Shown here one piece after another: positions 55,935 through 64,000 of a DNA stretch of 64,000 bases (its first letter is position 1; each line of letters begins with the position of its first letter). The notes under the pieces were generated by a model. It was not told the DNA's origin and did no database searches. It worked only from the letters and a program-made list of their open reading frames with translations. The position numbers and the translations under genes are program-made. The stretch is from NCBI GenBank assembly GCA_914767715.1, contig OU612065.1:34472001-34536000 (forward strand). Direction: 5' to 3'. The stretch comes from Membranipora membranacea. Taxonomy: Eukaryota > Bryozoa > Gymnolaemata > Cheilostomatida > Membraniporidae.

Positions 55935-58900
55935 TTATCCATTATTATCCCCAAGTCTTTCTGTAAATTGTTTTGGTTGTGTAACTTCTGTCTTACTACA
56001 TGGGGATGTTTGGGATAAAACAGGCACCACTTCCACCTCAAGCTGACAAACCTCCTCAGGGTCTGATATATGTATCTCTTCTATGCTAACTTGAGCATCT
56101 TCAAAGTTACATGACTCGCATAAACTGTGAGAGGAAAGCGTGAAACTCTCTGCGGTCTCTAGAAATCGCTCGATCTCTACACTTTCTAGCACATCATTGT
56201 CAAAAAAGCTGCAGAGCTCAGTGACCTGGTCTAACTCACAGTCAACTCCCGCAGATTCCAATTCAATAAGATGATCGAGAGAATTGGAAAGTCTTGTCAA
56301 CAGTTTAACATCATCTTCGGCTGGTTCCTCTGTAAGGCAAGTCATGCTGTAGGCGGCGGAGGCTATCTCCACCATAGATATACGTCTGGATGTGAAAGGG
56401 GAGAGCGGGTGCCCCTGTTCACTTATTGATCTTCTCATCCTATCACCCCTGGAGTCTGAAGTTAGAGCTATAAGAGCATCCAGTTCCTCCTGTGACAGGG
56501 TAATGTCTTTACCATTACTAGAGTCTGTGCTTATAAATATTGATGTCTCTGTAGGGGACTCTAACTGAACCCCTGTATTATTGCTGTTGAAAGTGTCATC
56601 GTCGATGTGACAGGCATTGACAGGTTGAACTGTATGTACTTGCTCCATATTATTCATTGATGATATGCACTCTGCTGTCATTATCCTTGGGGAAAGATGA
56701 CTATGCCCTGCATCTGATATACCTGATTCATCGCTGCCACTGCTGTTGGCCTGACGCGCCGGTACCTGTTTGACAGTTAACGTCAATCTCCTCACATGAC
56801 TCTCCTCGTGTTCTGGTGGCTTTGAAATGTTGTCTTCCATTCTCTCGTTGCTGACGTGAAGACGCAGATGATCTGGTAGCTCAGATAGGCCAACCACACT
56901 GTCTCTGGGTATAAAACCATTTTTCTTTCCGTGTCCATTTGAAACTGAAGCACGTTTGCGTGCCTACAAAACATATCGGACAACCTAAGGTTAAGATGTG
57001 TGGTAACATGCTGACCTTCCCTGACGTGGCTGGATTTGTGCGTTAGTGGGGTTGCCAAATCTGGTAGTAAAAAAAATCCAAACCACAGCTGTGAAGCTTG
57101 ATAGTCAAATATGAGAGGAGATCCATGGCCTGAAGCTGTCAAGATCAGGCCTCGATTATTGTTGATTTTTACACCTTTCATAACCAGGCGCATGTTCATT
57201 GAAGGAGCGAGCTTCAAATTCAAAACCGTATCTTAGCGAAACCATGTATATGGGTTAAGGCATCTCCCACCCTCGCTATCTATCCACAGTTGCACAAGAT
57301 AGGAACTTTTACTAAACATTGGGCAAGCTCACAATATTAAAATCTGACGCGTTACATTTCTTGACTTTGTCACTTCAGAGAATGTTTGGAAAACAACTGA
57401 ATGTATAACATTTATTTTTTGCGGCTTAAGTGTCACTCTTGCAATGCTGGGAATTCCAGATGGTAAATTAATTGTGGGGAGCGCTTTGGAAAGTACCAAT
57501 TTATCTACCTTATAATCGGGACAGGAACATGGTGTAGATTGGTTGTCTTCTTCATGACAAGTACAAGGTATTCTACTAAGGTCTGATTTTAAAAATCTCC
57601 TGTAGCTGTCTGTTTTCATCAGCATAAAAATCTGAAATACAATACAAGTATTCTATTACCTATCGTTAATCGTTGACAATCTTTTCCAGAGTAGATTACA
57701 AAATAAATAACATTTATAGAAATAGCCCAGTGCTGGTCATTTTTAATAATACTCCGATACTTGTTTCTTGTTAGTGGACTGTTGCATTATCTGACTCTAA
57801 GCACTTGTGCGTTAAAAGCTGAACTTACAAGTCCCTCAGGGATGCCAATTGAAACAGCTTTTCAAGTTTAAATGGAAGACTGAGACCAGAATATTGACTA
57901 TTTGTCTAGGTGTCTACAAACTACTCAATATGAGATTTTGATACTGTGGGGACAGTTTCAAGCCTTATGTGTGAATGACCAGTACGTGGCTAATTTGAAA
58001 ATGGATGGTTCAAAGTTGCATAAAGAGCGTATGTTCTGTGGTTTTATTGTGAGGGAGGGGGAGGGCATTGTGTGAAGTGTTTATTTCATAGCCTTTTGGT
58101 TACCTGCATTTGAGTAGTCATGAAGATATCTAGAGGAGCTAGTTCAAGGTTCATTTGTACAGCTTTACGAGCAGTGCTGTCTACGTTTACTGGATCTGTG
58201 GCAGACTCACTCAGATACTTTGTGAAGATTTTTCTAGCCAGCAGCTGCCTCTGGAAAAAAAATATTTTATGCTATTTGGTCTATGTAAGTTAGCAGATTT
58301 ATGGATGCGTTTTTGCCCATGACTGTGATTATGCGTTGGCGACTGTGATTATGCGTTTGTGGCTGTTGCATTTTTTAGGAAAACCTGATAGAATCATTTC
58401 TCAATACAATGAACTATTTATAAATTCATGTAATACAATGAAATAAACTTCAATCTGCCAATTTGGTCATAGATAGAATATAAAAAAAGTGTTCTAGTGG
58501 AATATGTTGATGTCTAATAGGGTTGCTCGATCAATTCTCTGAGGAAGCCTTTTGAAAAAAAGATGGTGGCATTATTAATTATTTATCTTCCGTGTAAGGA
58601 GATAAATGTCCTCACGACATGTCTAAATTATTAGAGTTAGGGTGGGGGATGTTGTTGGTTGGTGGGGGGAAAGAGTTTGGACGGGGGAGGGTGGCTTAAA
58701 ATAAGACCTAGGTAGATTCGATACTAATTTGAGACAGTACCTGATGGCTATCGGTGACCTTATTATATTCGTTGCAAGCCGTCCAGAATGTTATATTCTC
58801 TTCGCTATATTCACCTCTCAGGAATTCCTACCAAGTAAACATTAATTTATTATGAACTTTAAGGCTTTTGTGTGATACCTATCCTCATAAACATATAAAT

Positions 58901-60377
58901 ACAGTTTTTATATGTTTATGCCTATCCTTAATAAAAAAAGCTTCCCATGAATAAAGCTGCTGGTACTGTTAACAGAAACTTAGGAGTTTGATAACAGAGT
59001 ACAATTTACTCTGCCAGACGTAGCCTGAACGCTATACCTAACTTAACCTGCATGAGGCTAACCCAAGACTTCACAGCCAGGCTGACAGCCGAGAGCCCAG
59101 TATATACTTAAAAAGCTAGCAAATGTATTCCAATAGGTGTTTAGAACTCCATCACGTCACCAGACTTGGCCACTCAAGCCATTTCTCAATGGAACGTATT
59201 ATTATTATTTTTATTTTCCATGATTCTACTTGAAATTTGTTTGCCATATGTAATAAAATGACTATTTGTAATGCTGTATTAAACTACTCAAGCAAGATGC
59301 TTGAATATTTTCCAATTTAGTGTGATAGGTATTTGAGAGCTACATTTTCATCAATCAATATCGCTGCTTTCATCCCGATGGGTTCTCAAGTATTTATGAT
59401 TAATGACAGCTAAATAGTGGCAGCAGAAATAGTATATCCCTTGTGTCCCATTGAGGTGCCAAGTTGCCAATCTGCACCAGTTTTAAGTTTCACTGTGTGA
59501 CATGCTTGAGAACACAAAGGCAGCCCACTAGAGACCCAATATTGGAGATTTTTAAACTGAACACTAAGTACATACAGTGAAAGTGGTGAGGCCTTGACGA
59601 TCTGCGATGAGTTTTTCAAAAGAACCAAGCCATTCAGTGGGTGTATATAGTAGTGGGCTTTCTGGCGTCTGGTCTATTTGATCCACAGCCGTGTCATTTT
59701 TCTTCCTCGTTGCAACCAATACACCCTGAAATGTGACGCGAACAGATGAATATTTACTGTGTTTTACAAGGAGCCGCATGGCAAGGCTAATCGGTGGCCC
59801 CCCCCTTGATTTGAAACTTACAAAAACCGAGATTTTCAATAATCCATTTCAATATCTTATCCAAATCAAATATACATTGTACATTGTGCAATAACCTTGA
59901 ACGGTTCATAATCCAGTAGATGAAACCTGCGAACTAACAATTGCATTGGCAACATGGTATTCAAAACTTTTTCGTGGATCAGTCAGGAAATCGAATTCAG
60001 GTTTATGTGTTCAGCAACTAAGGAAACCCGCATTCTACAACAGCTGGTAATCTTGCTTGCGCTAAGTCACTGGTGGGCAGTCGCTGATGAGGTTTAGAGT
60101 GAGATGGTTTTTGTTCCATCTTTTGAGAGTGGTCCCAACAGGATTTTTTTTTACAAGATGCTTACAACTATGCTATGGCGTTGATCCTGGGTCAAACTTG
60201 ACAGCATTCTAGGAGAGAACTGAAAATTTAAATTGGTTGTTCTATCTGTCTTACTTTGCCTTTTTACGAAGAATCATGTTTGAAAAGATAAAACTAATAA
60301 CATACCTGTAATTTAGCAAGCAGAGACAACTTTGCCCGCACCCTCTTTTTGAGTCCAGAGTGTTGAGGAGACGACAT
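55935..60377 (-). CDS. RGS-domain protein (R4-like) with long C-terminal extension
   Basis: A GTPase-activating protein for heterotrimeric G-alpha subunits, acting at the inner face of the plasma membrane. Minus-strand exons in order: 60377-60306, 59725-59576, 58827-58741, 58250-58104, 57631-57509, 56963-55935. All junctions are phase 0, giving 535 residues. The N-terminus (GLKKRVRAKLSLLAKLQ) is a basic amphipathic helix as in R4 members. The RGS domain is about residues 54-170: EWLGSFEKL; SEENITFW with the Asn finger at about 85; NVDSTAR with Asn at about 125; and MKTDSYRRFLKSD. The key G-alpha-contacting residues are intact. A Cys-rich patch follows (CTCHEEDNQSTPCSC). The 340-residue tail is Ser/acidic with no known domain, unlike short R4 proteins, so the subtype is not assigned. 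Confidence 0.9.
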
Positions 60378-63248
60378 CCTCCAAATATCAATCAATCAAT
60401 CAATCAAGATGGTACACTCCTACACAACAGAATTCCCAAACAATGTCTGTCCATGAGTGTTTAGCCTCAATTTCTCAGTGAGACTCGTTGTTATCTGGAA
60501 ACGCTGGTTTCCGCTGATAGCATCTCTGAGTGACAAGTGAAGTGACAACCAGATGTGCCTATTCTCTCATTAGCAGGGTGTTGAAATTCACAACTAGTGC
60601 TTAAACTTAACAAGGCAGTTCTCACTCAACAAGAGCAGGTTTGATGCAAATGTAGCGTAGCATTGAATGCAACAGGAAAATATACAGCTGCTGTTAGATA
60701 GACTTTTTGTTTACAGCAGCATCAATAAAATTTGCATAATATGAATTTTATTGCTTCACTTCGATACAGCACATTAATTGACTAAATCCTAAGTGCTGCC
60801 AATGTCAGCAATCCCTACGAGAAAATAGCCATAGTTATTCAATAATTACAATTAGCTAAGCTAATTAAAATAAATTATGTAATTAGCATTTTTGCACACT
60901 GGCGTTGGATGTGTGTGGGTCTTGAAGAATCAGCTACACCTTAACTGTCCAATCTATTTCCTGTTATATATCAAGCAGACAGCTATTGGTTGTTAATTTA
61001 CTGCATCGTTATAATCAAGCTGCAAATAGAGCAATAAATAAAAAACGTACGATAAATAGCGCCATAAAACTGCTTTTTGCAAGATAGTCTGCTACAATTC
61101 TAGTTGATTATAATAAAGTAAAGTATAATATATAACGCTCCAGGCAACAAATGAATGGTGGATCATGAAGATATTTCCTAGGCATAGTTTATATTTGATA
61201 GGTCCAGAATGGCTCACTTATGGTGACGAAATGGTTATTTCTGCTCTACTAACACAGAAAGTGATGCATAGATTACTAACATGACATGGAGGGAGTCTCT
61301 TTGTGATACACCAAAGGAGCAAAGCTGTGAAAACGTAACATATGACGTAATCTCCCAGGGTATGGAATATAATGGGAAATATTTGTGGTCCCGATTTTTA
61401 TTATTCCCCCCTCCCCCCCCCCCCCCGGAAGTTTACGAGCACTGAACATCGCATCTATACATTGCATAGAACTATTTAAATCAATAGCTGACCGAAAAGG
61501 AAAGCTAAATCTTTGGTGAATTATAAGGCTATTTCATTGGCGTCAGTTGAGCATCATAGCTTTTGTGTCATCAACCTCAAAGTAGCAGATTAGGAAGGTT
61601 AAATACCGATTACTGCTCTATGAACAGTGGCATCGGCCAGACAGTTTCATGATAGAATAGAGAGCTGATCATTATATTTGTCAGTGCAGGTTTAGCCATT
61701 GCTTCAGTGTTGCAAATGGTCATTGTAGTGGGAGGGAGCTGCCGCTCCATCATCCAACAGATCTAATTTTATACAGCAATAAATCATTCAGCAAATTTAT
61801 TACATAACCATTTTGACCAATAAGAGTACAGGGATATAAATTAATTAGCTCTGAGTTAATTAAAGCACAAATATGACAAGGTTAGAAATCTGGCACTAGC
61901 TTTTAAATCAAGTACACTTTCTATGTTTAAGTCCAAGCTCAGGCTCCACATCCAGCGGGGGAGGGGGTTTGGGAATAACTCTACAGTTCATTGGGACCAA
62001 AAGCATTAGCGTAAACTATGTACATATGTTTCTCGACTTCAAATTTGGGTAACATTAGGGATTATGTGAGAGGTTACTGTAGTGTGATTGGTGTATGTTA
62101 ACATGGCTTACTCAAATAGTGAGTGGTTGGAAGCTGTGATGAATGCAGCAGCCCAACACTATACACGGATACTGGCTGTGTCTAATAACAACTTTGAATT
62201 GATTTTTAAATTGCTATGAACACTTATTTTTTGACCATCAATATTGTGATTCCGTGAGCTACTTGATGGCTTGTTCTTGTTCTTATTCTGGAGCAGTAAT
62301 CGAGTTATCCGCAAAATTGTACTGCAAACATTAGCAGTAAAGCCAAGTTTAAAACCTTGCTTTTCTTATTTGAATCACGTCAGAATGAATGGCTTGCAAA
62401 TTAGTGACAGCTGATTCTGAACAAAAATAGCATCAATCATTAAATGCAAATAATTATCCAATAGAGTGTGAATGGTTTTAATACTTCTGTAAACATTATA
62501 TCGAGAAAAAAATGACTTTGGCATCTCAAGTTTCTTGCAAACTCTGATAAGACAAATAAATTTTGTGCTGTAGAGGGTAGAAAAGAACTGATGAGACTTT
62601 CAGATACCTATATATTCACTTTATTGTTTCTTAGGCACCCTACATAGTATATAGATAAAAGAATATTGCGGACCAAATGTGTTCAATATAAAAATAAAGA
62701 TGTTGGTTGCAACAAGGAGTTAACTCCTTGGTTGCAAGCACCAGAAACTACACACTTTACCAATCAAGCTCTTCGAGATTAAGTAGTTCTCCGTGTTGAC
62801 AATAAAATATAAATAAGTACTACTATATAATATATATCTAAAATAGAAGGACTGATTAATATATAATTGTAGCCGGTCTTTATTTGAATAGACAAATTAC
62901 AAAACTGTACCCACTGCTTAAGTTTGTCTGGAATGTTAAATGCGAAGAAAGATAGAGCCTGAAGGCTCAGCTTTATATAACTCTCACATCAAGATGTGAG
63001 GGTGGGTGTCTCAACCGCCGTCGATCAAGCTTGCTTTGGATGTTATCGATTCTGGTAAGATTGTCTTCTCCTGATATGAAGAAGGACAACTCCCAAAACA
63101 TAGTCATTAGCTTACAAGGAAAATGACTATAACCCAGCAGTGTTTGTTTCATCAAAAGGTGACAAACAGAAAGAAATTGCATAAGATATTTGGACAGTTA
63201 CTAGGGTAAAGACATAGATATTTTCTAGTTGGGTCACTTTACTCGTTT
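60378..63248. other. intergenic: RGS promoter side and 3' UTR of the next gene
   Basis: Contains an (ATCA)n run at about 60388-60408 directly 5' of the RGS start codon, a poly-C tract near 61411-61426, a small palindromic insert at 62705-62737 and a minus-strand AATAAA (plus TTTATT) near 62878. No ORF with recognisable content. The RGS promoter is presumably here, but I see no clear TATA or initiator. Confidence 0.6.
62705..62737. mobile_element. 18-nt perfect palindrome with 7-8 bp direct repeats
   Basis: GGTTGCAA at 62705-62712 and again at 62730-62737 (sharing the last G of the insert) flank CAAGGAGTTAACTCCTTG, an exact palindrome with no loop. It has the same core as the insert at 55360 and the same architecture as 40575. 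Confidence 0.7.
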
Positions 63249-63716
63249 CTATGCTGCGTGTTCAGTGCCTTCGTCGATGACATGATCAGGGGTACCTGGT
63301 AGCATTGTCGTCTGTGACACTGCAGATAAAGCCAAGGTGTCATCTACTGAGGAATTACTGCCATCACTCTTTACACTTTCATTGTCTCCCTCAGCCTAAA
63401 AGATATATATACAGGTGCTTACTTTTTACTGGTTATTTCTCTAATATTTCCATTTTATTTACGTAGTAAGCTGATGTCTGTAATGAGCGATGGAGTGACC
63501 TACTAAACTAGGATCTAGATCTCCTGGGTATTTCAAAATACAGACCAGAGTGATAGTAAATGCTTATCAGAGATGCAATGAGTAGGAAAGTCATTGTGCG
63601 TACCTGACTTTTGGAGACGGCGGGAACTCCTGCAGATTTCGTTGGACTTGGAAGAGCTTCTTTTTTGGCCAATTCTGCCTTCTCAGTTTTATCATCAGAT
63701 TTCTCTGCTCCTTCAG
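63249..63716 (-). CDS. last two coding exons of an unrecognised gene, 5'-partial
   Basis: Minus-strand exons 63716-63604 (113 nt, acceptor attttag, donor gtacgc) and 63395-63249 (147 nt, acceptor atcttttag) are joined in phase 0 and end in TAG. They encode an 86-residue C-terminus rich in Lys, Glu, Ser and Ala: first EGAEKSDDKTEKAELAKKEA and LPSPTKSAGVPAVSKSQ, then an acidic Ser/Thr-rich end finishing DEGTEHAA. This is a disordered-looking tail with Ser-Pro/Thr-Pro sites that could be phosphorylated. The rest of the gene lies beyond 64000. Both exons begin with Ala-Glu-Gly, hinting at exon duplication. I cannot name the gene. Confidence 0.6.
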
Positions 63717-64000
63717 CTAAAATAGTTTTTAGCCACAAATAAACACCGTGATGAATTGACCTCAAAAATGCGCCATTTAGTGAAACATAAGTCTCAACCA
63801 AAATGCTTACCCCAGAATGCGGATAATCGGTGTTGATCAACCTATGTAAGCTGAAGTCATAGAGCTATTATATACTCTTACATACTGTACTACTATATAC
63901 TATATAATAGCTGTATGGCTTAAATACACTGCTACCTCTATGATGAACAGATTGTTATTTATAAAGACAACTTAATTAATTTAATAATTAATTAATTTAT
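63717..64000. other. intron or flank of the partial gene
   Basis: AT-rich with TATA/TACTATATA runs and a TTAATTAATT-rich end. No further exon can be supported before the window edge. Confidence 0.5.

Noticed and set aside
58404-58442. AATACAATGAA direct repeat 28 bp apart in an RGS intron
   Set aside because: The intervening sequence is AT-rich and not palindromic; simple local duplication is enough to explain it.
60846-60862. AATTAGCTAAGCTAATT palindrome
   Set aside because: No flanking direct repeats and composed of common AT words; expected by chance in this AT-rich DNA.
1-64000. CRISPR arrays, operons, rRNA genes, prophage
   Set aside because: None seen. Gene structure is clearly metazoan with spliceosomal introns; the tandem arrays present are simple micro- and minisatellites.

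Overview
This is a metazoan nuclear genomic segment, AT-rich outside exons, with split genes that use GT-AG introns of mostly 200-1500 bp. The gene set (a large laminin alpha chain, an RGS protein, a C2orf42 homologue) and the mix of LINE, SINE, MITE and hAT-like repeats point to a non-vertebrate animal, most likely a marine invertebrate. I cannot place it in a phylum from the sequence alone. All gene models below were built by hand from splice sites and reading phase. Every internal junction keeps the frame.

Layout. (1) Positions 2-31669, plus strand: the 3' part (about 3,188 residues, at least 50 exons) of a laminin alpha subunit of the alpha3/alpha5 (LanA) type. It has laminin-EGF repeats, an L4b domain with an RGD motif, more laminin-EGF repeats, an L4a domain with a second RGD motif, further laminin-EGF repeats, the coiled coil, and five LG domains ending at a normal stop. 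The N-terminal end lies before the window. Introns carry SINEs, a foldback MITE, short tandem repeats and several in-frame candidate cassette or micro-exons. (2) 33497-37791, plus: a two-ORF non-LTR retrotransposon with both ORFs open and a TAATG stop/start overlap, followed by a hAT-like non-autonomous element (37957-38898) and a decayed LINE 3' fragment near 40.7 kb. (3) 41356-43032, minus: an intronless, divergent sugar-transporter-like MFS gene. (4) 43-48.7 kb: gene-poor DNA with repeat relics. (5) 48727-55357, plus: a complete nine-exon C2orf42 homologue. (6) 55935-60377, minus: a six-exon RGS-domain protein with a long acidic C-terminal extension, tail-to-tail with C2orf42. (7) 63249-63716, minus: the last two coding exons of an unrecognised gene that continues off the right edge.

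The genes do not form one pathway. The most unusual signals are (a) three, perhaps four, tiny palindromic inserts of about 18-31 bp, each bounded by 7-8 bp direct repeats and sharing a CAAKGA-type terminus, one of them at the stop codon of C2orf42; and (b) phase-matched 9-, 12-, 24- and 54-nt candidate exons in the laminin gene. The 9- and 12-nt ones sit in the LG3-LG4 linker and would allow four linker isoforms.
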